55,141 bases of DNA from Nocardioides caeni (GCF_004912195.1 NZ_STGW01000001.1:1-55141), one strand, 5' to 3'; positions 8,026-16,480 are shown, numbered from the stretch's first letter. The notes: generated from the sequence alone by a model not told the origin. Numbers and translations are program-made.

Positions 8026-9426
8026 GTGGGGCACCGGGGACGCGTGCGTTGCCCGTCTCGTTCCTCCCTGCCCGTCCTGACGCTCGTCCTCGCCGTGGCA
8101 CTCGCGGTCCTGCCTGGCCTCGCCGGGACCGCGAGCGCGGCGGCGCCGGCGATCACGCTGGCCGCGCCGGCCGCCGCGGCGGGCGCGAGCACCAGCCTGA
8201 CGGTGACGGTCGCCGACGAGGGCGCACCCGTGCCGGGTGCGTCCGTCGACGTCGAGCGCTGGGACGGCGCCGCGTGGCAGCCGGTCACCGGCAGCCCGGT
8301 CGTCGCGGGCGCCGACGGTCGCGCGGCCGTCGACCTGGTCGTCGACCGCGCTCCGGCGCGCAACAGGGTGCGGGCGTCGTACGACGGGGTCACGGGGGAG
8401 CACCAGCTCACGATCAGGCCCGTCGCCACGCGCACGACCATCACCGCGCGGAGCGCGATCGTCGACGGGCGGCGGATGTATCTCCGGATGGACTGGCGTA
8501 CGACGGCAGGGGACCCGGTCCCCGCCGGCAAGGTCGTCCTGCAGCGTCGCCTCGACGGCCGGTGGCGCACGGTCGGCACCTTCACGACCAACGAGGCCGG
8601 CTGGGCGAGGGTCCTGCTGCGTCCCCGGGTCGACAGCCGCTTCCGGGCGATCGGCCACGGCAACGCGTGGGCGCAGCGCTCGATCAGTGCCACCCACCTC
8701 ATCGACAACCGCCCGCCCGGCGTGCCGGTGCGGCTCCCGGCCGGCGCTCCGAGTCCGCGGGTGCGTCTGCCCGCCCAGGCCCGCGCGTCCACGGCGGGAG
8801 CCGACGCCGTCGTCACCGCGATCCCCGCGGGCGTCTGGAACTCGATGGTCGGCCGGTCGTGGCACCGCGGCTGCCCGGTCGGTCGCTCGGGCCTGCGCCT
8901 GCTGCGTATCAACTACTGGGACTACCACGGCTACCGGCGCCGCGGTGAGCTCGTCGCCGCGGCCGGCGTCGTCCACCAGATGGCGGGCGCCCTGGCCGAG
9001 ATGTATGCGGCGCGCCTGCCGATCCGGTCGATGTACCGCGTCGACCGGTTCGGCTGGTCCGGTCGCCTGCAGGGCGCGGACGACTACCGGTCCATGGCCG
9101 CCGGCAACTCCTCGGCCTTCAACTGCCGCTGGGTGGTGGGACGCGGTGGCGTGCGCAGTCCGCACAGCTATGGCCGCTCCCTCGACATCAACACCTGGGA
9201 GAACCCCTACCGTTCCAGCCACGGCTGGGTGCCCAACGCGTGGTGGCCGTCGCGCTCCAACGCCCGTGTGGCCTGGCGCTCGAGCCGGCACCAGGTGGTG
9301 CGGATCATGGCGCGGCACGGCCTGCGCTGGACCTACGGCAACGGGGACAGCCAGCACTTCGACGCGGTCCCGCGCCACGGCCGGCTGCTCGTGGTGCCCG
9401 GCTGTGAGGGCGTGGTCTGCCACTGA
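8026..9426 (+). CDS. Secreted M15-family peptidase with N-terminal Ig-like domain
   Basis: This encodes 466 aa from GTG 8026; GTG 8044, six codons later, is an equally possible start. The signal peptide (LTLVLAVALAVLPGLAGTASAA) is followed by an Ig-like/beta-sandwich module at about residues 45-130 (LTVTVADEGAPVPGASVDVERW) and a second beta-rich stretch to ~225. The C-terminal ~150 residues carry the zinc signature of the VanY/D-Ala-D-Ala carboxypeptidase family: SPHSYGRSLDIN (His, Asp) and DSQHFD (final His). Cell-wall peptide cleavage outside the membrane is expected. No cell-wall sorting signal was seen. Confidence 0.8.
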   Translation: MGHRGRVRCPSRSSLPVLTLVLAVALAVLPGLAGTASAAAPAITLAAPAAAAGASTSLTVTVADEGAPVPGASVDVERWDGAAWQPVTGSPVVAGADGRAAVDLVVDRAPARNRVRASYDGVTGEHQLTIRPVATRTTITARSAIVDGRRMYLRMDWRTTAGDPVPAGKVVLQRRLDGRWRTVGTFTTNEAGWARVLLRPRVDSRFRAIGHGNAWAQRSISATHLIDNRPPGVPVRLPAGAPSPRVRLPAQARASTAGADAVVTAIPAGVWNSMVGRSWHRGCPVGRSGLRLLRINYWDYHGYRRRGELVAAAGVVHQMAGALAEMYAARLPIRSMYRVDRFGWSGRLQGADDYRSMAAGNSSAFNCRWVVGRGGVRSPHSYGRSLDINTWENPYRSSHGWVPNAWWPSRSNARVAWRSSRHQVVRIMARHGLRWTYGNGDSQHFDAVPRHGRLLVVPGCEGVVCH

Positions 9427-9456
9427 CGCGGCAAGGGCGCGCCACGGAGGCGCCAG

Positions 9457-9462
9457 TAGCCT
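9457..9462 (+). promoter_or_regulatory. -10 element, leaderless type
   Basis: TAGCCT ends 7 nt before ATG 9470. Confidence 0.45.
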
Positions 9463-9469
9463 CGGCCCC

Positions 9470-9892
9470 ATGACCTCCGTCGCTGGGTGCGTCTTCTGCG
9501 CGATCGTCGCCGGGACCGAGCCGGCCGACGTCGTCCTCGACGAGCCGGACCTGATGGCGTTCCTGGACCGACGTCCGGTCTTCAAGGGCCACGTCCTGCT
9601 CGTCCCGCGCGAGCACGTCGTCACCCTGCCGGACCTGCCGGCGTCCCTGCGCGACGGATTCCTGGCGGCCGCCCAACGGCTGGCGACGGCCGTGGTCGAC
9701 GGGCTCGGCGCCCAGGGCAGCTTCATCGCGATGAACAACATCGTCAGCCAGTCGGTGCCGCACCTGCACCTCCACGTGGTCCCGCGGACCAAGGGTGATG
9801 GCCTGCGTGGCTTCTTCTGGCCCCGTCGCAAGTACGGCGAGGGGGAGTCCGCGGACTACGCCACCCGTCTGCGCGCGGCGCTGGACGCGTAG
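9470..9892 (+). CDS. HIT family hydrolase
   Basis: This encodes 140 aa. It opens with CVFCAIVAG, the usual HIT-family zinc-type N-terminus, and has the histidine triad His98-Leu-His100-Leu-His102 (PHLHLHVVPR). HIT proteins bind and hydrolyse nucleoside phosphates such as AMP-lysine or ApnA; the true substrate is unknown. The ATG is set by the -10 box 7 nt upstream and by the natural N-terminus. It is followed at 39 nt by a FabG-like gene with its own ribosome site. Confidence 0.88.
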   Translation: MTSVAGCVFCAIVAGTEPADVVLDEPDLMAFLDRRPVFKGHVLLVPREHVVTLPDLPASLRDGFLAAAQRLATAVVDGLGAQGSFIAMNNIVSQSVPHLHLHVVPRTKGDGLRGFFWPRRKYGEGESADYATRLRAALDA

Positions 9893-9931
9893 GCTTCGGC
9901 GCGTTCGACACCCCTTGGAGAGGAAAATCAG

Positions 9932-10702
9932 ATGGGTCGTTTCGACGGGCGAGTCGCCGTCATCACCGGTGCCGCACGAGGGATCGGGTTCGGCACCGCC
10001 ACCCGCTTCGCCGAGGAGGGCGCGTCGGTCGCGATCGTCGACCTCGACGAGTCGGCCGCGGCCGAGGCCGCGGCGAAGCTGCCGCTCGTCGACGGCGCCA
10101 AGGCCGTCGGCATCGGCGCCAACGTCTCCGACGGAGCGTCGGTCGACGCCGCGATCGAGCGGGTCGTCGCCGAGCTCGGTGGGATCCACATCCTCGTCAA
10201 CAACGCCGGCATCACGCGGGACAACCTGCTCTTCAAGATGACCGAGGACGACTGGGACCTCGTCATGGGCGTGCACCTCAAGGGCGCCTTCCTGATGACG
10301 AAGGCCGCCCAGAAGCACTTCGTCGAGCAGAAGTACGGCAAGGTCGTCAACATCTCCTCGACGTCCGCGCTCGGCAACCGCGGCCAGGCCAACTACTCGG
10401 CCGCCAAGATGGGCGTCCAGGGCCTCACCCGCACGCTCGGCATCGAGCTCGGTCCCTTCGGCATCAACGTCAACGCGGTCGCGCCCGGCTTCATCGCCAC
10501 GGAGATGACCGACGCCACGGCGGCGCGGCTCAAGATGGACGTCGACGAGTTCCGTCGCCTCAACGCGGAGGCGGTCCCGGTCCGTCGTACGGGTGTGCCG
10601 GGGGACATCGCCGCTGCCGTCACCTTCCTGGCCGCCGACGAGTCGTCCTACGTCACCGGCCAGACGCTGTACGTCGACGGCGGCGCCTCGCTCGGCGTCT
10701 GA
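9932..10702 (+). CDS. fabG: SDR oxidoreductase, 3-oxoacyl-ACP reductase-like
   Basis: This encodes 256 aa, the typical classical-SDR size. The cofactor motif TGAARGIG is at residues 12-19, followed by NNAG. The catalytic Tyr155-x3-Lys159 is in NYSAAKMG with an upstream SST Ser, and PGFIATEMT closes the substrate loop. NADP-dependent reduction of 3-oxoacyl thioesters is the family role, but many paralogues act on other alcohols, so the symbol is provisional. The ribosome site GGAGAGG precedes ATG by 9 nt. A strong hairpin follows the stop. Confidence 0.8.
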   Translation: MGRFDGRVAVITGAARGIGFGTATRFAEEGASVAIVDLDESAAAEAAAKLPLVDGAKAVGIGANVSDGASVDAAIERVVAELGGIHILVNNAGITRDNLLFKMTEDDWDLVMGVHLKGAFLMTKAAQKHFVEQKYGKVVNISSTSALGNRGQANYSAAKMGVQGLTRTLGIELGPFGINVNAVAPGFIATEMTDATAARLKMDVDEFRRLNAEAVPVRRTGVPGDIAAAVTFLAADESSYVTGQTLYVDGGASLGV

Positions 10703-10738
10703 GCACCCCACACTGCAAGGCGACGCCTGTCGCCGCCC

Positions 10739-10773
10739 CGGAGCCGCTCCCGCGACACGCGGGGGCGGCTCCG
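10739..10773 (+). terminator. Hairpin terminator
   Basis: A 16-bp stem with one mismatch and a 3-nt ACA loop (CGGAGCCGCTCCCGCG / CGCGGGGGCGGCTCCG). It lies 37 nt after the fabG-like stop. No U-tract. Confidence 0.65.
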
Positions 10774-10794
10774 ACGTCTGGGGGGCCGGTGGGC

Positions 10795-10800
10795 CAGACT
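10795..10800 (+). promoter_or_regulatory. -10-like element deciding the start at 10807
   Basis: CAGACT ends 6 nt before GTG 10807. The longer alternative GTG at 10789 would overlap this box. Confidence 0.4.
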
Positions 10801-10806
10801 TGCCCT

Positions 10807-11829
10807 GTGCGTCTGAACACTCTCCGCTCTGCCCTGCCCGCCTCGCTCGTCGCGCTGACCCTGGTCCTCGCCGGCTGTGGCAGCGACGAGACGGAGCCGG
10901 CCACCGACGGCGCGGACAATTCCTCGGCCCCGGAGCCGGACGAGCCCGCCACGTGGCCGCTGACCGGTCTCGAGGCGAAGTCCGGCGACTCGGTCGAGCA
11001 GGACCACCCGGTGATCGTGACCAAGATCGACAACTCGAGCTCGAGCGCCCCGCAGATCGGGATCGGCTCGGCCGACCTCGTCGTCGAGGAGCTCGTCGAG
11101 GGCGGCACCACCCGCCTGGCGGTCTTCCACTACTCGAAGCTGCCCAAGGACATCGGTCCGGTCCGTTCGATGCGCGCCTCCGACATCGGCATCGTGTCGC
11201 CCGCCGATGCGGTCATCGCGACCAGCGGCGCCGCCGGGGTGACGATCGACCGGATCAACAAGGCCGGCATCACCTTCTTCGGTGAGGGTGGGCCCGGCTT
11301 CTACCGCAACAGCGGCCGCAGCGCGCCCTACAACCTCTTCACCAACCTCCAGGAGCTCGCCAAGGCGACGGAGGACGGCAAGGACGCGCGTCCCGCCGAC
11401 TACCTGCCGTGGGGCACCGCCGCCGACCTCCCGGAGGGCGTCGTCGCCAACACCCTGTCGGCGGACTTCGGCAGCCACGTCACGAACTGGACGTTCGAGG
11501 GCGGCCACTACGTCAACAAGAACTCCAACGCCGCCGAGGGCGACCGCTTCCAGCCCGACACTGTGCTGGTGCTGCGGGTCGAGGTCGTCGACGCGGGCTA
11601 CACGGACCCGGCGGGCAACTTCGTCCCCGAGTCCAAGTTCACCGGTGGCGGCACGGCGCAGGTGTTCCACGCCGGACGCGTCATCGAGGCGGAGTGGTCG
11701 AAGAAGGACCTCGGCGCCCCGCTCGTGCTGTCCACCGCCGACGGGGAGCTCACGGTCCCCGCGGGCAAGGTGTGGATCGAGCTGGTCCCGGTCGACTCCG
11801 CCGGCGGCTCGGTGGCCTTCGGCAAGTAG
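10807..11829 (+). CDS. DUF3048 (YerB-like) lipoprotein
   Basis: This encodes 340 aa. The lipobox LAGC places the lipidated Cys at residue 24, and an acidic/Pro linker follows to ~residue 45. The body shows the DUF3048 hallmarks: HPVIVTKIDN, then VVEELVEGGTTRLAVFH, DIGPVRSMRASD and a C-terminal half with NKNSNAAEGDRFQPDTVLVLRVE. B. subtilis YerB belongs to this family; its biochemical role is not settled. It is surface anchored and expressed alone between a terminator and a convergent TetR gene. The GTG start is chosen from lipobox spacing and the -10 box. Confidence 0.82.
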   Translation: MRLNTLRSALPASLVALTLVLAGCGSDETEPATDGADNSSAPEPDEPATWPLTGLEAKSGDSVEQDHPVIVTKIDNSSSSAPQIGIGSADLVVEELVEGGTTRLAVFHYSKLPKDIGPVRSMRASDIGIVSPADAVIATSGAAGVTIDRINKAGITFFGEGGPGFYRNSGRSAPYNLFTNLQELAKATEDGKDARPADYLPWGTAADLPEGVVANTLSADFGSHVTNWTFEGGHYVNKNSNAAEGDRFQPDTVLVLRVEVVDAGYTDPAGNFVPESKFTGGGTAQVFHAGRVIEAEWSKKDLGAPLVLSTADGELTVPAGKVWIELVPVDSAGGSVAFGK

Positions 11830-11857
11830 CCGGAGACCAGCCGGAGAGCCGGCGTCG

Positions 11858-12568
11858 TCAGGCCTCGTCGCCCGGCGCCGCGGCGCCGGTGATGACGGTC
11901 TCCAGGTCGGTGCCCTGGTCGACCAGGGCCTGGATGCCGGCCAGCAGGAAGCCGACGGCGCTCTCGACCCGCTGCGCCGCGGCCTCCGGGTCCACGGCGG
12001 TCGCGACGGACTCGCCGGCGGCCGACATGGCTCCGAAGAAGATCCGCGCGAAGGTCTGGAGCATGTCCTCGTCGAGGTCCCACGCGCCGGCCTCGAGCGT
12101 GGCCCGGACGATCTCCACCACGTTGGCGAACGTCGAGCGCTCCTCCTGCTCGCGATAGCGCTCGTAGCCGCGCACGGCCGGACCGTCCTGGATCACGATG
12201 CGCCGGTAGGTGCCCTCACGGACGACGGCGAGGAACGAGCGCAGGCCCAGCGAGGCCTTGCGCCACGGGTCCTTCTCGCTGCGCAGCGCCTTCTGGATCC
12301 GCTTCGCCGACTCGATCTCGACCCGCTCGAAGACTGCCTCGAAGAGCGCCTGCTTGCCCGAGAAGTGGTGATAGAGCGCGCCCTTGGTCACCCGTGCGCC
12401 GCTGACGATGGCGTCGAGCGAGGTGCCGGCGTAGCCGTGGTCGGCGAAGAGTCCCTCCGCCACGTCGATGAGGGCGCGCTTCGTCGAGGCGGAGTACGAC
12501 GCCCGTCGGGTCGCGCCGGGAACGCCCGGGACCTTGGGTACGAGTTTCGACACCGATGCCTTCGCCAC
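11858..12568 (-). CDS. TetR family transcriptional regulator
   Basis: This encodes 236 aa. After a basic ~25-residue extension, the TetR helix-turn-helix is at about residues 30-75 (ALIDVAEGLFADHGYAGTSLDAIVSGARVTKGALYHHF). The ligand domain includes RIVIQDGPAVRGYERYRE, a run common in a broad actinobacterial TetR group. The GTG start has TAGCCT 6 nt upstream. A 6-4-6 inverted repeat at 12600-12615 lies just beyond, a likely autoregulatory site. The target is unknown: the divergent neighbour is an uncharacterised 183 aa protein. Confidence 0.88.
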   Translation of the reverse strand: MAKASVSKLVPKVPGVPGATRRASYSASTKRALIDVAEGLFADHGYAGTSLDAIVSGARVTKGALYHHFSGKQALFEAVFERVEIESAKRIQKALRSEKDPWRKASLGLRSFLAVVREGTYRRIVIQDGPAVRGYERYREQEERSTFANVVEIVRATLEAGAWDLDEDMLQTFARIFFGAMSAAGESVATAVDPEAAAQRVESAVGFLLAGIQALVDQGTDLETVITGAAAPGDEA

Positions 12569-12574
12569 CCTCCA

Positions 12575-12580
12575 AGGCTA
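12575..12580 (-). promoter_or_regulatory. -10 element of the TetR gene
   Basis: On the minus strand TAGCCT ends 6 nt before GTG 12568. The spacer TGGAGG could also serve as a ribosome site. Confidence 0.4.
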
Positions 12581-12599
12581 GAGGAGGCCGACGCTGCGA

Positions 12600-12615
12600 C
12601 GTGACACCGGTCACG
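12600..12615. promoter_or_regulatory. Inverted repeat, candidate TetR operator
   Basis: CGTGAC-ACCG-GTCACG is a perfect 6-4-6 palindrome 32 nt upstream of the TetR start, overlapping its -35 region. Confidence 0.45.
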
Positions 12616-12683
12616 GCCCGGGGTGGGCGGGATCACGGTGTCGATGCGTTGGGCATACCGATGGTCTGGGCCATACTCGAAGT

Positions 12684-12700
12684 ACGTACCAGCGGTATGT
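12684..12700. promoter_or_regulatory. Inverted repeat upstream of the 183 aa gene
   Basis: ACGTACC-AGC-GGTATGT is a 7-3-7 repeat with one G-T type mismatch, 60 nt before ATG 12761. No regulator can be assigned. Confidence 0.3.
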
Positions 12701-12760
12701 CGGATACCCCCCGTACTTTCCCGAGTCCGGCAGCCGCCGCAACGAAAATAGGAGCTGACC

Positions 12761-13312
12761 ATGACCTGGAAGGCCTTTCACAACCGCGGTGAGATCCTCC
12801 GCGCTGTCATCGCCACCTCGGCCGTCCGACGCGACGGTCGACTGCCCATGGACCTCACCGGCGTCTCGGAGACCTTCGACGACGAGCTGGACCTGCTGGC
12901 CGCCCTCACCTTGAAGTGGCACACCCGGCTCTCCGGCCACATCGAGCGGATGCTGGCCCACCAGCCGATGGACCTCGACGAGGCCGTCGCGATCGCGTGG
13001 AGCAACACCGCCCACGAGCTGCCGGGTGTCCGGTTGATCATCGACCACTACCGCGACCACCCCGCCGACGAGTCGATGGCGATCGCGATGGCGGCAGCGA
13101 CGTTCAAGGAGCGCCACCTGCTCGCCGTCATGGCCGGACGCTCGGGCCTCGGGGTCGAGGCCGCCGAGCGTGCGGGCATCGAGGTCGAGGAGCGGGCCCG
13201 TGCCCTGCACCGCGGCATGCCCGCGATGACGCCCGAGGCGGTCTATGAGGAGCCCGAGCCCGCCGAGCACCGCTCCCTGATCGACCGCCTCCGTGCGGTC
13301 ATGGCCGCCTGA
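12761..13312 (+). CDS. Conserved-looking protein of unknown function
   Basis: This encodes 183 aa. It is not recognised as a known family. The ATG has a clear ribosome site (AGGAGC, 5 nt spacing). The protein looks soluble and mostly helical. The N-terminus MTWKAFHNRGEILRAVI is followed by an acidic stretch and KWHTRLSGHIERML with two His, and later HELPGVRLIIDHYRDHP. Codon use is normal for the region, so it is a real gene. It is divergent from a TetR regulator, with two inverted repeats in the 192-nt gap, so control by that regulator is plausible but unproven. Confidence 0.75.
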   Translation: MTWKAFHNRGEILRAVIATSAVRRDGRLPMDLTGVSETFDDELDLLAALTLKWHTRLSGHIERMLAHQPMDLDEAVAIAWSNTAHELPGVRLIIDHYRDHPADESMAIAMAAATFKERHLLAVMAGRSGLGVEAAERAGIEVEERARALHRGMPAMTPEAVYEEPEPAEHRSLIDRLRAVMAA

Positions 13313-13426
13313 CCACCTCCCTCCCGGTCAGCGGCCGCCTCGACGCCCCGGCGTCCGGCGCAGACGTCCTCCCACGTCGCGCCGGCCCGGGGCGTTCGGC
13401 GTCTCATTCCTATGTGATGGTCGCGG

Positions 13427-13432
13427 CATGAT
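13427..13432 (+). promoter_or_regulatory. -10-like element, leaderless type
   Basis: CATGAT ends 6 nt before ATG 13439 of the YqgE gene. The rest of the 126-nt gap upstream holds no recognisable site. Confidence 0.4.
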
Positions 13433-13438
13433 GGGCCC

Positions 13439-14023
13439 ATGACGCCCGACGCGCAGTCCGGACGAGCCGTCGACCTGGCGGCCGGCCGGCTGCTGCTCGC
13501 CACGCCCGGCCTGCTCGACCCGAACTTCGTGGACACGGTCGTGCTGCTCCTCGACGTCACCGACGACGGGGCGCTCGGCGTCGTGCTCAACCGGCCGACG
13601 GCGCTCCCGGTCGCCGAGGTGCTGGGGGAGTGGGGTGACGTGGTGGAGGAGCCCGAGGTCCTCTTCCAGGGTGGTCCGGTGGCCACCGACGGCGCGCTCG
13701 CCGTCGCCCTCGCCGCGCCCGGCGGGGAGGACGCCGCCGGCTTCCGCGCGGTCTGGGGCCGGCTGGGCCTGCTCGACCTCGACACCCCGCGCGAGCTCGT
13801 CATCGGCACCGTCGACCGCCTGCGGATCTTCGCGGGCTATGCCGGCTGGGGAGCCGGGCAGCTGGAGGCGGAGGTCGCCGAGGGCAGCTGGTACGTCGTG
13901 CCGGGACTCGTCGACGACGTCTTCGGGGACCGGACCCGCGACCTGCGGCGCGACGTCCTGCGTCGTCAGCCCGGCGACCTGGCCTTCCATGCGACGCGTC
14001 CAGTGGACCCCGGGCTGAACTGA
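13439..14023 (+). CDS. YqgE/AlgH family protein (UPF0301)
   Basis: This encodes 194 aa, the usual length. It has the family signatures: LLLATPGLLDPNF near residue 20, VVLNRPT, FQGGPV at about residue 79, and RIFAGYAGWGAGQLEAE in the C-terminal half. AlgH was named for alginate regulation in Pseudomonas, but the molecular function of the family is still unclear. No ribosome site is seen, and the -10 box 6 nt upstream suggests leaderless mRNA. Nothing in the neighbourhood (TetR-MFS downstream) explains its job. Confidence 0.88.
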   Translation: MTPDAQSGRAVDLAAGRLLLATPGLLDPNFVDTVVLLLDVTDDGALGVVLNRPTALPVAEVLGEWGDVVEEPEVLFQGGPVATDGALAVALAAPGGEDAAGFRAVWGRLGLLDLDTPRELVIGTVDRLRIFAGYAGWGAGQLEAEVAEGSWYVVPGLVDDVFGDRTRDLRRDVLRRQPGDLAFHATRPVDPGLN

Positions 14024-14055
14024 GAACCGCGGCGCATTTGAGACTTTCTTGACCC

Positions 14056-14079
14056 ATGTGAGACATTGAAGTCTCACAT
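14056..14079. promoter_or_regulatory. Perfect 9-6-9 operator of the TetR-MFS operon
   Basis: ATGTGAGAC-ATTGAA-GTCTCACAT. A TTGACC -35-like box (14049-14054) abuts it, so a bound repressor would block the promoter. An extra TTTGAGAC half site lies at 14037-14044. Confidence 0.65.
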
Positions 14080-14102
14080 CAGGTCGTGCGTGGAGGTCAG
14101 CC

Positions 14103-14663
14103 ATGTCCAGCAGGGATGCCGTGCTCGCGGCCGCGCCGCGAGTGCTCGCCACCCAGCCGACCGCGTCGATGGCGGAGATCGCAGCCGCCGCCGGTGTCGG
14201 CCGCGCGACGCTCCACCGGCACTTCGCGAGCCGGGAGGACCTGCTCCGCGAGATCGGTCAGCGCTCGCTCGACCAGTGGGCCGCGAGCATGGACGAGGCG
14301 CGGGTGCTCGAGGCCGCCGAGAGCGGCGACGCCACGGTCATCCGGGCCTGCCTCGTCGATCTCCTCACCCGCTACGTCGCCGACGCACAGGCGTTCGGCA
14401 TCGCCCTCACGGACCCGACCGTGCTCAACGACCCCGAGCTGCGGGAGGGAGCGGAGCGGTGCTTCGTGGACGAGTTGCGCCTGCACGGCGCCGCCCAGGC
14501 GACGGGCGTGCTCCGGCCCGACGTACCCCCGCGGTGGCTGGGGCACGTCCTCTACGGGCTCCTCGTCGCCGTCCGTGACGCTCTCGTCGAGGGCGACATC
14601 GCGCCTCGTGACGCGGCCGGTCTCGTGGTCACGGCCTTCCTCGAGGGGAGTGGCGCCCGATGA
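14103..14663 (+). CDS. TetR family regulator of the adjacent MFS exporter
   Basis: This encodes 186 aa. The helix-turn-helix is MAEIAAAAGVGRATLHRHFASREDLL at about residues 23-48. The C-terminal part is the short drug-sensing type. GGAGG sits 7 nt before ATG. Its stop overlaps the MFS start by 4 nt (ATGA), and a perfect 24-nt palindrome covers the promoter, so autoregulation and control of the exporter are strongly suggested. The inducer is unknown. Confidence 0.88.
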   Translation: MSSRDAVLAAAPRVLATQPTASMAEIAAAAGVGRATLHRHFASREDLLREIGQRSLDQWAASMDEARVLEAAESGDATVIRACLVDLLTRYVADAQAFGIALTDPTVLNDPELREGAERCFVDELRLHGAAQATGVLRPDVPPRWLGHVLYGLLVAVRDALVEGDIAPRDAAGLVVTAFLEGSGAR

Positions 14664-16141
14664 CCGCCCTCGACTCGGGGCCGGCCCGGACCGCGGACCG
14701 CCGCCGCTGGGCGGGTCTCGCCGTCCTCGCCGCGAGCCTGCTGGTCGTCGTGATGGACATGACGATCCTCAACGTCGCGCTGCCCGAGCTGACGGCCGAC
14801 CTGGGCGCCGGGGCGCTCGCGCAGCTCTGGATCGTCGACGCCTACGCGCTCGTGCTCGCCGGGCTCCTCGTCCCGCTCGCCGCCCTCGCCGACCGCTGGG
14901 GTCGGCGACGGATGCTGCTGCTCGGATTCACCATCTTCGGGGCCGCGTCCCTGGCCGCACTGGTGGTCGACTCGGCGACCCAGGTCATCATCCTGCGCGC
15001 GCTCCTCGGCGTCGGCGGGGCGATGATCATGCCCGCCACGCTCTCGCTGATCCGCGCGCTCTTCCCCGACGCCCGCGAGCGTGCCTTCGCCCTGGGGCTC
15101 TGGGCGGCGATGGCCGCGGTGGGCGGCGCGGTCGGCCCCATCGTCGGTGGCGCCCTCCTGCAGGCGTTCAGCTGGCACGCGGCGTTCCTCGTCAACGTCC
15201 CGCTGATGGTCGCTGCGGTCGTCGCTGGCCGGGCCTTCCTGCCCGAGAGCAGGTCCGAGCGGCCGGGGCGCGTCGACGCGACCGGCGTGCTCCTCTCCGT
15301 CAGCGGCATGGTCGCCGCCGTCTACGGCGTCAAGCACCTGGGCAAGAGCGGGATCGACGCGGAGGGCGTGCTCGTGCTCGCCTTCGGCATCCTGCTGGTG
15401 ACGGCCTTCGTCCGCCGCTGCCTGCGGCAGGACGAGCCGATGCTGGCGGTGCGACTCTTCGGCGACCCCGTCTTCCGGGCTGGCGTCCTCACGGCGCTGG
15501 TCAGCAGCACTGTGATGATCGCGCTGCTCTTCGTCGGGTCCCAGTGGCTGCAGCTCGTCGAGGGCTGGAGTCCGCTGCTGACCGGCGTCGCCCTGCTGCC
15601 CATGGCGGTCGGCGGTCTGGTCGGACCGCCGGTGGCTCCCGCCGTCGCGGGCCGGTTCGGCGCACGCAACGTCATCGTCGCGGGCCTGGGCATCCTCGCG
15701 GCGGGGCTGCTGCTCCTCGGCCTGCTTCCGCACCCGCTGCCCTATCCGGGGATCGCCGTCGCCCTGCTCCTCGTCGGCTTCGGTACGGCGGCCCTGGGCC
15801 TGGCCTCGGCACTGATCATGGGCGCCGCGCCGGTCGACCAGGCCGGCTCGGCCGCCGCCATCGAGGAGATGTCCTACGAGGTCGGCGGCGTCCTCGGCAT
15901 CGCCGTGCTCGGCAGCCTCGTCGGACTCGTCTATCGCGCCGGCCTGCCGGCCGATGCGCCCGATCGCGCCGTCGAGTCCCTCTCGGGGGCACTCGGCACT
16001 GCCGTCGAGCCGGCGGCACTCGCGGCCTACGCCGACTCCTTCGCGGCGGTCGGCCTCGCCGGCGCGCTGATCACGCTCCTGGTGACGCTGGTCGTCTGGC
16101 GCCAGCTGCCGGCCGACGTGGACGTGTCCGGCGGGCACTGA
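14660..16141 (+). CDS. MFS drug exporter, DHA2 (14-TM) type
   Basis: This encodes 493 aa with about 14 hydrophobic helices. Motif A appears as LADRWGRRRMLLLG after TM2. Motif D1-like MDMTILNVALPEL is in TM1, and the motif C region (AAMAAVGGAVGPIVGGALL) in TM5 marks an antiporter. Proton-driven export of a hydrophobic cation or antibiotic is the family role (QacA/EmrB-like). It is translationally coupled to its TetR repressor, which fits an inducible efflux pump. Confidence 0.9.
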   Translation: MTALDSGPARTADRRRWAGLAVLAASLLVVVMDMTILNVALPELTADLGAGALAQLWIVDAYALVLAGLLVPLAALADRWGRRRMLLLGFTIFGAASLAALVVDSATQVIILRALLGVGGAMIMPATLSLIRALFPDARERAFALGLWAAMAAVGGAVGPIVGGALLQAFSWHAAFLVNVPLMVAAVVAGRAFLPESRSERPGRVDATGVLLSVSGMVAAVYGVKHLGKSGIDAEGVLVLAFGILLVTAFVRRCLRQDEPMLAVRLFGDPVFRAGVLTALVSSTVMIALLFVGSQWLQLVEGWSPLLTGVALLPMAVGGLVGPPVAPAVAGRFGARNVIVAGLGILAAGLLLLGLLPHPLPYPGIAVALLLVGFGTAALGLASALIMGAAPVDQAGSAAAIEEMSYEVGGVLGIAVLGSLVGLVYRAGLPADAPDRAVESLSGALGTAVEPAALAAYADSFAAVGLAGALITLLVTLVVWRQLPADVDVSGGH

Positions 16142-16180
16142 CGGGTGCCGGGGAGTGCGACCTGTCGGTCCGGCGGCCAG

Positions 16181-16186
16181 TAGACT
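16181..16186 (+). promoter_or_regulatory. -10 element, leaderless type
   Basis: TAGACT ends 6 nt before GTG 16193. Confidence 0.5.
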
Positions 16187-16192
16187 GCTCCG

Positions 16193-16480
16193 GTGACCAC
16201 GATCGGCTTCTCGACAGAAACGGATGTCCGCGAGGACCGCCGTACCGTCCCGACCGACGAGGGCGACCACGAGCGCTTCTCCCACTACGTGGAGAAGGAC
16301 AAGCTCACCGAGGCCATGGTCATGGGCACCCCCGTGGTGGCCCTGTGCGGGAAGGTCTGGGTGCCGAGCCGGGCGCCGGAGAAGTTCCCGGTCTGCCCCG
16401 ACTGCAAGGAGATCTGGGAGGGCCTCTCGGACGACAAGCCGGGCGGCAAGGGCCCGGAGGGTTCCGGTCCCGACGCATGA
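16193..16480 (+). CDS. DUF3039 family protein
   Basis: This encodes 95 aa. The actinobacterial DUF3039 core is visible: DEGDHERFSHYVEKDKLTEAMVMGTPVVALCGKVWVP, then a CPDC pair. The Cys residues (ALCGK, VCPDC) suggest a small zinc site. Function is unknown. The GTG start is supported by the -10 box. The stop overlaps the helicase ATG by 4 nt (ATGA), so the two proteins are made together, which is the best hint to its role. Confidence 0.85.
   Translation: MTTIGFSTETDVREDRRTVPTDEGDHERFSHYVEKDKLTEAMVMGTPVVALCGKVWVPSRAPEKFPVCPDCKEIWEGLSDDKPGGKGPEGSGPDA

Noticed and set aside
11598..12083. Minus-strand frame spanning the end of the DUF3048 gene
   Set aside because: Shadow frame; the TetR protein read in the neighbouring minus-strand frame has a clear helix-turn-helix.
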